Notes: generated from the letters alone by a model not told the origin. Shown: positions 52,139-61,996, counted from the stretch's first letter. The stretch: DNA of 64,000 bases from an uncultured Lachnospiraceae bacterium (GCA_910585635.1 CAJUFE010000012.1:39714-103713), one strand, 5' to 3'. Made by a program: numbers and translations.

Positions 52139-54719
52139 TTCTTAAACCCTTTCTCTGCAGACATTGTCTGATGACCTTCTTTAACAACTCGATATCGATC
52201 GGCTTCGCCACATGGACATCCATGCCGGCTTCCAGCGCATCCTTTTCGTCCTCTGCGAAGGCGTTCGCTGTCATGGCGATGATGGGGATCAGTGTGGCGT
52301 CGTCCCGCTTTAATGCCCGGATCGCCCTGGTCGCCTCGTAGCCGTTCATCACCGGCATCTGGACATCCATGAGGATCGCATCGAACGCATCTGTGGCCGC
52401 CTCTGCAAACCGTTCCACCGCCAGCTTGCCATTCTCCACGATCTCACAGGTGGCGCCCTCGATATCCAGCAGCTCCGTGAGGATCTCCGCGTTGATCTCA
52501 TTATCCTCCGCAGCCAGAAAATGCAGCCCCTCCAGGCCGTTATCCGCCTCTGCCTCCTCAAAGATCGTATCCCTCTGCTCTGCCTGTACCTCCAGGATCT
52601 TCTCCTTCAGCGCGGAGACAAAGAAGGGCTTCTCTAAGAGCTTAGCGTTCTCGATCTGGAAGGCACCTTCTATCCCCTCTGCTCCATAGGAGGCCAGGAA
52701 GAAGACCGGCACGGTATCGGAGATACATGCCCGCAGCTTCACCGCTGCGCGGATCGGGTCCATATCCGGCAGCTCCCAATCTAAAAGGACCGCCTGATAC
52801 CTGGCCTTATATCCGCCCTCCTCAAGCCGCTCCAGGGCCGCCCCCACGCTGTAGGCCACATCCACCTGGACGCCGGTGTCCTTCATCAGCAGCCGGATGT
52901 CATCGCAGGCCTCTTCGTCCCCGTCCACCACCAGGATCCCTTTGATCTTGCATTTCTCCCAAAACTGTTCATCAGCCTGGCTCTCCGGTATGCGGAAGCC
53001 CAGCTCGACCCTGAAAAGGCTCCCTTTATCGATCTCACTGAAGACCTCTATGGTCCCTCCCATCAGATCCACGATATTCTTTGTGATCGCCATGCCCAGC
53101 CCGGTACCCTGCACCTTGTTCGTCGTACTGTTCTCCGCTCTGGTGAACGCGTCGAATATGGTCGCCAGATAATCCTGGGTCATCCCATAGCCGTTATCCT
53201 CCACCTCGATCCGGATATGCTCATACTGGCTGGAGCGCTGCTTAAGGCCGATGATCCGGAACCAGATGCTCCCGCCAGGCCGTGTGTACTTTACTGCATT
53301 GGAGAGGAGGTTGATCAAGATCTGCGCCACCCTGGTCTCGTCGCCCAGCAGATACTCATGCCCCACCTCCGTCACCTCCACATGGAATCCCTGGTCCTTC
53401 TCCTTGGCCATAGGCCGGATGATCGCGTCCACGGAAGCCACCAGGTCCTTTAGGGTGAACCGGTCCGAGGCCAGCACCATCTTCCCGCTCTCGATCTTGG
53501 ATACGTCCAGGACGTCATTGATCAGGCTGAGCAGGTGCTGGCCTGACGCCATGATCTTCTTAGTATATTCCCGCACCTTCACCGGGTCGTCCGCATCCAG
53601 GGCCAGTAAGGTGGTAAAGCCCAGGACCGCGTTCATAGGCGTGCGGATATCATGGGACATATTCGAGAGGAAGGTGGTCTTGGACTCGCTGGCGATCTGG
53701 GCTGCCTGCAGGGCCTCCGCCAGCTGTTTATTGTGGATCTCTCTTTCCTTCTCCCGCTCTCTCCTGAGCTTCTCCTGCTGTCTCCGGTTGAGGTAATAGA
53801 TGGTGCAGCACAGGAAGAAGGCGGCCAGCATGACCACCACCACCGCCAGGATGTGCTGGTTCACGGTCCTGCCCTCCTGCTGGATCGCCTCCACAGGCAC
53901 ATAGCCCACCAGGAAGATCGTCCCTCCATTGACCGACCACATATAGTTCAGCGCGTTCACGTTCCGGATATCATGATAAAATAAGATATCCCTCCCGCCG
54001 TCCAGGCAGGCGGCGACCTCTGCCCGCAGATCCGCGTCATCGATGCTGTTCGCCCGGTAAAAATCCGTCAGGTCCAGATGGCCCGCGCTGCGCTGCCCCA
54101 TCCCTTTAGGCTTCAGCACGAAGCGCTCGCTCTCCGCATCCATGACGTAGAGGACCGCATGGTCATTATAGAACCCATCCGGCAGGGACCGGTCCAAGTG
54201 GTCATAGATATATTCGATGTAGAGGGTCCCGATCTCCTGCCCCGCCTTTACCACCGGGCATTTCATCGTATAGGCCCAGGCCCCCATATAGTTCACATAG
54301 GATCTTGAGACCGGCAGTCCCTCCACCGTCCTGTCCGGAGAAAAATCCAGCCCTTCCTCGGAAAAGGCGTCTCCCGTATTGGAGACCCCTTTTGTCCTCC
54401 CCGCCAGGATCAGGGATATCTTGACCATGGAACGGTTCTTCTCATATGCACGGATATAGCGCTCCGGATCCTCCACGTTCCCGATCTCCTTGGCGATCAG
54501 GGTCTGGAACTCCGCCTCGTCCCTCAGGACCGCCTCGATGGTGCACCGGATCAGGTCCAGGCTCTCGCTCAGGTTTTGGATCGCGGACGCGGACATCTCC
54601 TGGGACAGCTTCCGCGAGACGGAGAACACCACGGCGCCCAAGATACAAAACACGGATATGATCGAAAGGAGCAGCCACTTCCCTCGGCCCGCTCTGCTCC
54701 TGCCTTGCTTTTCTTCCAT
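52125..54719 (-). CDS. Hybrid sensor histidine kinase with two receiver domains
   Basis: Protein of 864 residues. Two helices (about 15-36 and 292-315) frame an extracytoplasmic sensor domain. The kinase core has the H-box SHDIRTPMNA with the phospho-accepting histidine near residue 356, N-box NLLSNAVKY and G-box GTGLGMAITKN. Two receiver domains follow: the first with VLLDWELPDMD, the second with LMDVQMPVMNGYEATRA. No histidine phosphotransfer domain and no DNA-binding output are visible. The ATG at 54719 has GGGGAG. A consensus promoter lies upstream. Overlaps the solute-binding protein gene. Confidence 0.94.
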   Translation of the reverse strand: MEEKQGRSRAGRGKWLLLSIISVFCILGAVVFSVSRKLSQEMSASAIQNLSESLDLIRCTIEAVLRDEAEFQTLIAKEIGNVEDPERYIRAYEKNRSMVKISLILAGRTKGVSNTGDAFSEEGLDFSPDRTVEGLPVSRSYVNYMGAWAYTMKCPVVKAGQEIGTLYIEYIYDHLDRSLPDGFYNDHAVLYVMDAESERFVLKPKGMGQRSAGHLDLTDFYRANSIDDADLRAEVAACLDGGRDILFYHDIRNVNALNYMWSVNGGTIFLVGYVPVEAIQQEGRTVNQHILAVVVVMLAAFFLCCTIYYLNRRQQEKLRREREKEREIHNKQLAEALQAAQIASESKTTFLSNMSHDIRTPMNAVLGFTTLLALDADDPVKVREYTKKIMASGQHLLSLINDVLDVSKIESGKMVLASDRFTLKDLVASVDAIIRPMAKEKDQGFHVEVTEVGHEYLLGDETRVAQILINLLSNAVKYTRPGGSIWFRIIGLKQRSSQYEHIRIEVEDNGYGMTQDYLATIFDAFTRAENSTTNKVQGTGLGMAITKNIVDLMGGTIEVFSEIDKGSLFRVELGFRIPESQADEQFWEKCKIKGILVVDGDEEACDDIRLLMKDTGVQVDVAYSVGAALERLEEGGYKARYQAVLLDWELPDMDPIRAAVKLRACISDTVPVFFLASYGAEGIEGAFQIENAKLLEKPFFVSALKEKILEVQAEQRDTIFEEAEADNGLEGLHFLAAEDNEINAEILTELLDIEGATCEIVENGKLAVERFAEAATDAFDAILMDVQMPVMNGYEATRAIRALKRDDATLIPIIAMTANAFAEDEKDALEAGMDVHVAKPIDIELLKKVIRQCLQRKGLRNERR

Positions 54720-54781
54720 CCTTACTCCCCATTTCACCGCCCAAGGCGATGATGTCTCTCTAACTTTCTGTATATATGACT

Positions 54782-54811
54782 ATTATACTCTTTTCACGCT
54801 TTTCCTGTCAA
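54782..54811 (-). promoter_or_regulatory. Strong promoter of the histidine kinase operon
   Basis: TTGACA (54806-54811) and TATAAT (54782-54787) on the minus strand, both perfect consensus, spaced by 18 bases. The expected start is about 55 bases before the kinase start codon. Confidence 0.8.
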
Positions 54812-54959
54812 TCGCTTCCATTGAGACAGGCCGCCCTGCAAAAAAGTGATCCCAAAACAGGTAGACAAGCCCAGCCTAAACCAGTACAATAGACTCGGCC
54901 GCGGTCGCGATGTCTCGTTCGGCCGCAGGATACCAAGAGGAGGAAAGGGTAGAGCGCTT

Positions 54960-55892
54960 ATGGAAAGAGTGGTATGGAATGAACGGTTCAACATCGGCGT
55001 GGAGGTGATCGATAAGGCCCACGCGGAGCTTTTCCGCATCGTAGGGAGATTGATCGAGCTGGCAGAGGATGGGGAGCATCACCAGACTGCCTGCAAGGAG
55101 GGGCTGCGGTATCTGGAGGAGTATACCATGAAGCACTTTTCTGAGGAAGAGGCTTATATGCGTTCGGTGGGCTATCGGGGCTATGAGGAGCACAAGCGGG
55201 TCCACGATCGATTTCGTGAGCGGACGCTGGTGTCGGTCCGGAAGAGTCTGGAGACCTCCGGCTATTCGCGGGTGGCCACGGAACGCTTCCTGGGTGTGCT
55301 CTTAGGCTGGCTGACCGGCCATACCATGACCGAGGACCAGGAGATCGTAGGGGCGATCTCTGCCCACAGATCCTTTGCTCAGCCCTCTAAAGACTCAGAG
55401 GCGGTGGATCCCTCGGTGGTGGCTAAGGCGGTGGACCAGGCTATGCGGGATGTGTTCCGGCTGGGCGCAGAACTGGTGGATGCCAGCTATAACGGGCGGA
55501 GCATGGGGATGTCCTTCTATGGCCGCCTCTGCTATGACCTAGAGGACGTGGGGCGGATACAGCTCCTTTTGGGCGTGGAGGAGCAGCTGATCCGCCGGGG
55601 CGTGGGCCTGCTCTTCGGGCTGCCCGCCATGCAGGATAAGGCCATGGTCCAGGAGGTCTCCCTGCAGATCTTCGAGCAGTTCCTCCACCATATGCGCAAG
55701 CTGTTCCAGTCCGACGGGGTCTACCGGTTACATAAGGCGGAGCGGCTGACCCGTGACGAGTTCCGCTCCGATTTCATGACCCGGTATCCCTACCGCATGC
55801 TGTTCGAGACCCGCCTGGGGAGCTTTGCCTTCTGCGCCCGCACCTGGGAGGTCAAAAAAAAGAAAGCACCCGAACGGGCGCTCTCTTCATAA
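54960..55892 (+). CDS. Hemerythrin-domain protein with C-terminal extension
   Basis: Protein of 310 residues. The N-terminal 130 residues are a bacteriohemerythrin-type four-helix bundle. Di-iron ligands are seen in IDKAHAELF, HFSEEEAYM, YEEHKRVHDRF and LTGHTMTED; the opening VVWNERFNIGVEVID is the normal start. Such domains bind oxygen or sense it. The C-terminal 150 residues are not recognised; a CheX-like phosphatase fold is a weak possibility, but the key ExxN is not seen. The ATG at 54960 follows AGAGGAGGAAAGG at a long spacing of about 12. Confidence 0.88.
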   Translation: MERVVWNERFNIGVEVIDKAHAELFRIVGRLIELAEDGEHHQTACKEGLRYLEEYTMKHFSEEEAYMRSVGYRGYEEHKRVHDRFRERTLVSVRKSLETSGYSRVATERFLGVLLGWLTGHTMTEDQEIVGAISAHRSFAQPSKDSEAVDPSVVAKAVDQAMRDVFRLGAELVDASYNGRSMGMSFYGRLCYDLEDVGRIQLLLGVEEQLIRRGVGLLFGLPAMQDKAMVQEVSLQIFEQFLHHMRKLFQSDGVYRLHKAERLTRDEFRSDFMTRYPYRMLFETRLGSFAFCARTWEVKKKKAPERALSS

Positions 55893-55930
55893 AGGAGCTG
55901 CTGTCCTTTTCAGCAGATGATGCGCGCGAT

Positions 55931-55980
55931 GGGCCGGATGCTTGCGACCGCACGTCTTCCTACGGTCAGCGCGGTGGATG
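55931..55980. repeat. Dispersed repeat, copy B
   Basis: The 20-base block starting GGGCCGGATGCTTGCGACCG is identical to 12323-12342. The following CACGTCTTCCTAC block matches the first copy with a few differences. It lies between convergent genes. Confidence 0.6.
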
Positions 55981-56006
55981 CCCAAGGGGGCAGACCCCGC
56001 GCTGAC

Positions 56007-57236
56007 CTACCTGAAGTTACGTTTGTTCTTCAGCGCCACCGCTCCCAGGAGCAAAAGACTGTTGACCAAAAGGAAGCAGACCGCAGCCGCAAATGCGTAC
56101 TGATAGGTCCCGAACAGGTCATAGAGATATCCGATGACCGCCAGGGAACTGGAGCTCCCTACGCTGGTAAAAAAGCCGATCACCGCATATGCTTTGGCAT
56201 AATGCTCATTTCCGAAGAAATACCGGGTCAACAGCGGGATGCCCACCGCCGCCACGGCAAATACGGAACCAAACAGGAAGGCGGCGATCAGGAGGGACGT
56301 GGTGCCGGCTCTGGTCCCGGCCATCAGCACCAGGATGGAAGCGGCATTGGCTCCCATCATCACCAGATTCGCCTTCACCGGGCCCAGCCGGTCGCTGAGA
56401 AAGCCGATGACCAGCTTGGTGCAGATATTGCCGATCATCGAGCAGGACATCAGCGCCGCCCCAAAGGTCTCCACCAGTCCAAGGGACTGGGAATAGCCGG
56501 AAAAATGCTGGGTGATCCCTGCGATGGACGTGAGCAGCACCGTAAAGACGCACATGATGATGAAGTTGGTCTCCATATAGGAAAACGTACTCTTCCCGGT
56601 GTCCGTTGCCTTCTCTTTCTGCCCCTTTGGCTGCTCCTCATATCCGTAGGGCTTCAGCCCCCGCTCTCCCGGGGTCATAGAATAGGGCAGGATCAAGGCC
56701 GGCAGAGAGAATAGCAGGACCAGGCCGCCCATGACCAGATAGGCGATCTTCCACCCAGATGAAGCGATCACGGCGCTGAGGACAGGCGAACAGATGGCTC
56801 CGCTGAGGCCGCTGAAGCTGAGCGCCATCCCGATGGCCGTGCCGTTCTTCTTCTGGAACCACTGATTGACCAGCATGGTGATGGGCACGGTGCTGTATAA
56901 GCCCACACCGACCCCTCTTAAGATACCCAGGACATAGAACATCCCGATACTCCTGGCCACGCTCATGAGGGCCGTGGCCCCGGCGCTCATGAGGATGCCC
57001 GCGATCATGATGGGCTTAAAGGGAAAACGCTTTGACAGCCAGGGCACCCAGAGTGCCACCACCGCCGTGGTCATCAGGGACAGGGTGGCATGAAAAGCGA
57101 AGGTCCCCCTTAAGACCCCAAGCTCCTCCGAGACCGCCGCATAAAACACACCCACCGAATTGGTGCAGATCCCTAAGGAGCTGGCCGCCAGGCCACAGGC
57201 GATCACCAGGATCCAAATATACTCTTTTCTTTTCAT
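56007..57236 (-). CDS. MFS transporter, OFA (oxalate/formate antiporter)-like
   Basis: Major facilitator protein of 409 residues with twelve hydrophobic helices. N-terminal WILVIACGLAASSLGICTNSVGVFY and the RGVGVGLYSTVPITMLVNQWFQKKNGTAIGMALS stretch are typical of the OFA/monocarboxylate branch (latter shown as VGVGLYSTVPITMLVNQWF). A central loop around residue 200 is charged (GYEEQPKGQKEKATD). It follows the flavoprotein gene on the same strand, 76 bases away, so it may import that enzyme's substrate. Confidence 0.9.
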   Translation of the reverse strand: MKRKEYIWILVIACGLAASSLGICTNSVGVFYAAVSEELGVLRGTFAFHATLSLMTTAVVALWVPWLSKRFPFKPIMIAGILMSAGATALMSVARSIGMFYVLGILRGVGVGLYSTVPITMLVNQWFQKKNGTAIGMALSFSGLSGAICSPVLSAVIASSGWKIAYLVMGGLVLLFSLPALILPYSMTPGERGLKPYGYEEQPKGQKEKATDTGKSTFSYMETNFIIMCVFTVLLTSIAGITQHFSGYSQSLGLVETFGAALMSCSMIGNICTKLVIGFLSDRLGPVKANLVMMGANAASILVLMAGTRAGTTSLLIAAFLFGSVFAVAAVGIPLLTRYFFGNEHYAKAYAVIGFFTSVGSSSSLAVIGYLYDLFGTYQYAFAAAVCFLLVNSLLLLGAVALKNKRNFR

Positions 57237-57312
57237 TTTTAAACCTCTGATCCCCGCCATCTGGATCCCCTGGAAAAGGAGGGCACAGATGGCGGAGATA
57301 TTTCAGATACCC

Positions 57313-59367
57313 TTAGATATTTAAGCACAGAAGATACGCGGACCAGATACTCCTCAGCAGATTGGCCGGTAAAGCCGCGTCTCCGATCAGGTGTACATGA
57401 TCGCCTTTTACCGCCTCATAAAGCGCCTGGTCGGGCGTGTAGCCCACAGACACGATCACCGTGTCCGCCTCCACCGGCTTTACCGTCCTGTGGATCCCCG
57501 GCAGGTTCTGGGTGCGGGCCCTTCCCCGGATATTGGGCTCATTGTAGGTGACGGTCTCGATGTAGGCTTTCCCGTCCTCATATTTCACCACATGGGAATT
57601 CTTAAGGATATCCACCTTATAGTATTCCATCAGATCCACCAGGCAGTTGTAGTTGGGGGCGGCCAGTCCTTCCACATTGAGGATCGTGGGACATGCCTCT
57701 ACCAGGGTCACCTTCTTGTTCTTCCTTGCCAGATCATAGGCCAGCTCACATCCGGTGAGACCAGCGCCGATGATGACCACGTTCTGATCCTGGATGTTCT
57801 GGTCCAGCAGCACATCCACTGCATAGCGGACGTTCGGCTGGTCGGACCCGGGGAAGGACAGCTTCTTCTCCTTCGCTCCGGTGGCAACGATGACCTCGTC
57901 ATAACCAGCCTTATCCTCCGGCTTGAATTCCGTGTTCAGCCGTACGCTGACCCCTGCGTCCTTCACCTGCTTCCGGTACCATGCCAGCAGGCGGCGGTCG
58001 TCCTCCTTGAAATCAAAGGCTGCCGCTGCGATGAAGACACCTCCCAGCACATCCTTCTTCTCGTACAGATCCACCTCATGGCCCCGCAGCGCGCAGACCC
58101 TGGCCGCTTCCATCCCGGTGATGCCACCGCCTACAATGGCGATCTTCTTTTTCACGTCTGCCTTTTGGATATTGTAATGGTTCTCCATGCCGCATCTGGG
58201 GTTCAGGGCACAGGAGATATCCTTGGCGACTTTCTTCTCCTCGTCGAACTGGAAGATCCTGGCCAGGCAGCCGAAATGGCAGGCGATACAGGGACGGACA
58301 TCATCTAATCTCCCATCTCTGAACTTATTGGCCAGATCCGCGTCTGCCAGCAGTGGCCGGCCCATGCCCATCATATCGATCTTCCCCTTCGCGATGGACT
58401 GCTCCGCCAGGTCGGGATCGTCAAACCGGCCGGCACAGATCACCGGGATATCCACTACCTTCTTGATAAAGGCCACATCCTCCAGATGCAGCGCCTTGGG
58501 CATGTAGACCGGCGGATGGGGCCAGTACCAGGCATCAAAGGTCCCGTTGTCGCAGTCTAACATGTCATAGCCCGCGTCCTGGAGCATCCTTGCAACCTTC
58601 TTGCTCTCCTCGTAGTCCCTTCCGAACTCTTCAAAGCTCTCTCCCGGGACCGCGCCCCGATTGAAGGCCTTGGTATAGCTCTTGACCGAATAGCGCAGGG
58701 ACACGGGGAAATCCTTCCCGCATTTTGCTTTGATCGCCTGCACGATCTCCGTGGGGAAGCGCAGCCGGTTCTCCAGGGAGCCGCCATACTCATCCGTCCG
58801 TTTGTTAAATGCCGAGATGGTAAACTGATCCAGCAGATACCCCTCATGGACCGCATGGATCTCCACACCGTCGATGCCCGCATCCTTCGCAGCCTTGGCC
58901 CCGATAGCGAACCATTCCACATACTGGTGGATCTCTTCAACCGTCATCTCCCTCTGGATACCACTGGGATCCCATACATTGGGCAGAGCGGAAGGCGCTA
59001 CATCTCCCGGGGCTCCAGATCTTCCAGACAAGGCGGAGATCATGACAAATACTTTGGAGCCATACTTATGTACGCCGTCTGCCAGATACTTCATATGCTC
59101 CGTGTAGCTGGCGGGATCGTTCATGATAGAAGGGAGCCGCCCGAAGCCAGGGACTTCTCCTCCTGGCGGAAGGCAGACCAGCCCTGTGATGATCAGTCCG
59201 GTGCCGCCCTTTGCCCGCTCGATGTAATAGTCGGCTCCATCCTTCGTGTAAGAGCCGTCCGGGTTCATCATACGGGGGGAACAGTTGCCCATGGGCATCA
59301 GTGCGATCCGGTTGGGGACCTCCACGCTGCCGATCTTCAGGGGTGAAAAAAGATGTTTGTAAGCCAT
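57313..59367 (-). CDS. Iron-sulfur flavoprotein of the old-yellow-enzyme/enoate (2,4-dienoyl-CoA) reductase family
   Basis: Protein of 684 residues. The N-terminal 370 residues are an FMN-binding TIM barrel (FSPLKIGSVEVPNRI, EIHAVHEGYLLDQFTISAFN, DEYGGSLENRLRFP). An iron-sulfur cluster motif follows: CIACHFGC with a further Cys pair in ISCALNPRCG. The C-terminal 270 residues have two nucleotide-binding folds, IAIVGGGITGMEAARV and VVIIGAGLTGCELAY. The family reduces enoates, dienoyl-CoAs or related conjugated compounds in anaerobes. AAAGGAGG precedes the ATG. It diverges from a disrupted PucR regulator. Confidence 0.92.
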   Translation of the reverse strand: MAYKHLFSPLKIGSVEVPNRIALMPMGNCSPRMMNPDGSYTKDGADYYIERAKGGTGLIITGLVCLPPGGEVPGFGRLPSIMNDPASYTEHMKYLADGVHKYGSKVFVMISALSGRSGAPGDVAPSALPNVWDPSGIQREMTVEEIHQYVEWFAIGAKAAKDAGIDGVEIHAVHEGYLLDQFTISAFNKRTDEYGGSLENRLRFPTEIVQAIKAKCGKDFPVSLRYSVKSYTKAFNRGAVPGESFEEFGRDYEESKKVARMLQDAGYDMLDCDNGTFDAWYWPHPPVYMPKALHLEDVAFIKKVVDIPVICAGRFDDPDLAEQSIAKGKIDMMGMGRPLLADADLANKFRDGRLDDVRPCIACHFGCLARIFQFDEEKKVAKDISCALNPRCGMENHYNIQKADVKKKIAIVGGGITGMEAARVCALRGHEVDLYEKKDVLGGVFIAAAAFDFKEDDRRLLAWYRKQVKDAGVSVRLNTEFKPEDKAGYDEVIVATGAKEKKLSFPGSDQPNVRYAVDVLLDQNIQDQNVVIIGAGLTGCELAYDLARKNKKVTLVEACPTILNVEGLAAPNYNCLVDLMEYYKVDILKNSHVVKYEDGKAYIETVTYNEPNIRGRARTQNLPGIHRTVKPVEADTVIVSVGYTPDQALYEAVKGDHVHLIGDAALPANLLRSIWSAYLLCLNI

Positions 59368-59487
59368 ATCTATGCCTCCTTTATTTTTTTGGGGATCTCT
59401 AAGCCTGCTGCCTAAGTCTGCTGCGACAAGGCTCTCAAGACCCCTTTTTTATCTGCTGTGCTTTCTTGTCGGATCTTGTCATGATCC

Positions 59488-59517
59488 AGTATAGAGCAGG
59501 CCGATCTTGATCGTCAA
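59488..59517 (-). promoter_or_regulatory. Promoter of the flavoprotein/MFS operon
   Basis: TTGACG (59512-59517) and TATACT (59488-59493) on the minus strand, 18 bases apart, about 120 bases before the flavoprotein start. The gap 59368-59676 separates it from the divergent PucR gene and has no other feature I can name. Confidence 0.65.
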
Positions 59518-59676
59518 TTTCCCCCTTTCTCCTTTGTTATAGATGACAATACACCCTTTTGGGGGATTGGCAACGATGACAACCAAAACGCTTTTTCCTC
59601 AGATCATTTTCTTTTTTCGCCATACTGTGCTACAATCTATCTGCAAAAATATCCGCAAAAAACAAAGGAGCCGCTT

Positions 59677-60857
59677 ATGGGGATCTTGATCAAAAGCATT
59701 CTGGAACTACCTGTCATGGAGCAGGCACGACTGTTAGCCGGAGCCTCCGGCCTGCAGCGGACGGTCGAGGGGATCTCCCTTTTGGAGAGCACAGACAGTA
59801 CAAGATACCTGACGAAAAACACGCTGGTCCTCAACAATTCCCAGCTGATCAAGGACCATCCAGATTGGAGCATGAACCTGATCTATGCGCTGCACAAAAA
59901 GGGTTGTTCCGGCCTGGCCGTCAAGATCGGACGCCATATCGACAGCCTGCCGGACCCCATCCTGTCCTCTGCCGAAAAACTGGGCTTCCCGGTGATCGCC
60001 CTGCCCCCCAATGTATCTCCGCAGAGCTGATCACCACCATCACCTATGAGGTCTTCCGCAGCCAGTACCATGACCCTTCTTTCAGCTATGACCAGGATTT
60101 TCTCATGTCCTTGCTGCTGGATGGCGAAAATAATATGGTGCTCCGGAACCAGGGTGTCGCCTTGGGATGGAGCCTTAAAAAATGCCTCGGCGTAGCCATC
60201 CTCTTCCCTCTTTATCCCGAAGCCCAGTCCCGGATACAGGGATTGTGCAGGCAGCATGGCTTCACCTGGATGCTCCCTACCCAGCGCCATTATATCCTGG
60301 TCAGCGACCTGCAGAGGACAAAGGAACCTGGGGAGATCTTGGAACAGTCTGCCTTTCATTTTGCCGATGCCCTTAGGAAAGAGCTGCCGGGATATGCGTT
60401 CCATATCGGTGTGGGACAGACCTATCAGAAGCTTTTGTATGCCTCAAAAAGCTTTAAGGAAGCCCAGATCGCTCTTACCGTGAACATCGGGGAACAGAAG
60501 GAACGGGAGAACCCCGTCACCTGTTTTTCAAGGATGGGCATTTTCCGCATCCTTTTAGATCCGGATAACAAAGAAGAGTTAGAAGAGATCACCGACCGAT
60601 CCATCCATATCCTGGCACAGTATGACCGGGAAAATGGGACCGAATATTACAAGACCTTTCTCAGCTTTTATGAGCACGATTGTTCCATCAAAGAAACAGC
60701 TGCCGCCTTATATGTCCATTACAACACGATCCGGCACCGGCTTTCCGCGATCAATACCATCCTCGATACCACCATAACCGCCAGCCACTCCTTGAGTATC
60801 AAGGCATTGATGCTCATCTTACAATGGAGGAGGATATTCGACGAGATCCGATACTGA
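59677..60857 (+). pseudogene. PucR-family transcriptional regulator, interrupted by a frameshift
   Basis: An N-terminal part (59677-60030, 117 residues, ILELPVMEQARLLAGASGLQ typical of the PucR N-domain) and a C-terminal part ending at 60857 are in different frames. The break is near 60005-60025, after IALPPN; the second part resumes as AELITTITYEVF. One missing base would join them into a normal protein of about 390 residues with a C-terminal helix-turn-helix (ETAAALYVHYNTIRHRL). AAAGGAG precedes the ATG. It could be a recent mutation, an assembly error or, less likely, programmed slippage. Probably regulator of the divergent flavoprotein operon. Confidence 0.75.
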
Positions 60858-60966
60858 TCTCTGTCATTTCATCCCCTCACCAGCACAGATCGTCAAGCAG
60901 CACAGATCGTCAAGCATCCCGGACCGGAGGCTATCATCCGTTAGGATGTGTGCCCGCCGGGTACAG

Positions 60967-61001
60967 AAAAAAACGCTGGGACCATACAGGTTTCCAGCGT
61001 T
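60967..61001 (-). terminator. Rho-independent terminator of the peptide deformylase gene
   Basis: AACGCTGG (60972-60979) and CCAGCGTT (60994-61001) form a stem, followed by seven T on the minus strand. It is 66 bases downstream of the stop at 61067. Confidence 0.8.
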
Positions 61002-61066
61002 CTGCCCAACAAGATCTCGGCCCGGCTGCCGATCGGGCTTCTTTCAGCCCCAAAAAGACTCATGCT

Positions 61067-61546
61067 CTACCTTTTCATCACAAAGGATCGGTCATCGACC
61101 GCCCTCATGGTCGCTAAAATGCCATCCAGATGGTCATATTCATGCTGGATCAGTTCAGCCATATCATCATCCATACGCATCATCTGTTCCTGCCAGCTTT
61201 CATCGCGGTAACGCAGGATGCAATGGCGGTAGCGCTGCACCCGCACCAACAGACCAGGGAAAGACATACAGTCATCCATCACTTCCATCTTCTCATCTCC
61301 AAGGAATTCCAGAGAAGGGTTGATGATCACATATGGCCGGTCAGTCAAGATACAGATCAGCCGTTTCCTCACCCCGATCTGGGGCGCCGCGATCGCGCGG
61401 CCAAAGCCGTGGTCCCTGCGGATCTTCTTGATACAGTCAAACATGTCTGTAAAGACCGGTTTTAGTGCCCCTAACTCTTCTTTCTCCACTTCCTCTGCGA
61501 TCTCATACAGCCTTGGATCCCCAAGCAGTACTATCTCCCGTTCCAT
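61067..61546 (-). CDS. def: Peptide deformylase
   Basis: Metalloenzyme of 159 residues that removes the formyl group from new proteins. Motif 1 GFGRAIAAPQIG, motif 2 MDDCMSFPG (most relatives have EGCLS; the metal-binding cysteine is retained) and motif 3 HEYDHLDG are in order. The changed motif 2 places it among divergent or secondary deformylases rather than the housekeeping type. AAAGGAGC precedes the ATG. A single-gene unit. Confidence 0.92.
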   Translation of the reverse strand: MEREIVLLGDPRLYEIAEEVEKEELGALKPVFTDMFDCIKKIRRDHGFGRAIAAPQIGVRKRLICILTDRPYVIINPSLEFLGDEKMEVMDDCMSFPGLLVRVQRYRHCILRYRDESWQEQMMRMDDDMAELIQHEYDHLDGILATMRAVDDRSFVMKR

Positions 61547-61996
61547 TTCTTTGCTCCTTTTCTTTGTTCTTTTGAAAGATCGTTCCGTTCAGTCTGCGAT
61601 CGATCTCCCTTCTTCCTTTCTCCAAAGTATACCATATTTCCCACGATCTTAAAAGCACCATATCGCCATGGCGTTGGCCACGAACGCAGCATCTTATAGT
61701 ACTTGAGAGGGATACTATGAGATATTTTATAAGCTGATGCGGCCATGTGATCCGGATGAAGGGGAAGGCATGTGATCTGCAGGGGCGGTTGTCCAGAGCA
61801 TGGATCAGTCAGGAACCAGATCCGTTAAGGAGCATAGGATATAGTAAGCCAAGCACGTAAGGGATCATTGCAGATCCTTCGGCCTTTCAAGGAGAGATCG
61901 AACGGAAAGAGGCCGGGAGCCTTTCCTGCATTGATAGGATAAACCTGGCGGCTGTGCGGGTCCTTTTATCATTCCCTAGGGAGGAGGTGAGATCGG
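61547..61996. other. 450-base gap before the phage lysis remnant
   Basis: No gene can be supported here. The stretch is mixed in composition and broken by stops in all frames. It may be decayed phage sequence, since the two genes downstream are phage-type. Confidence 0.4.
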
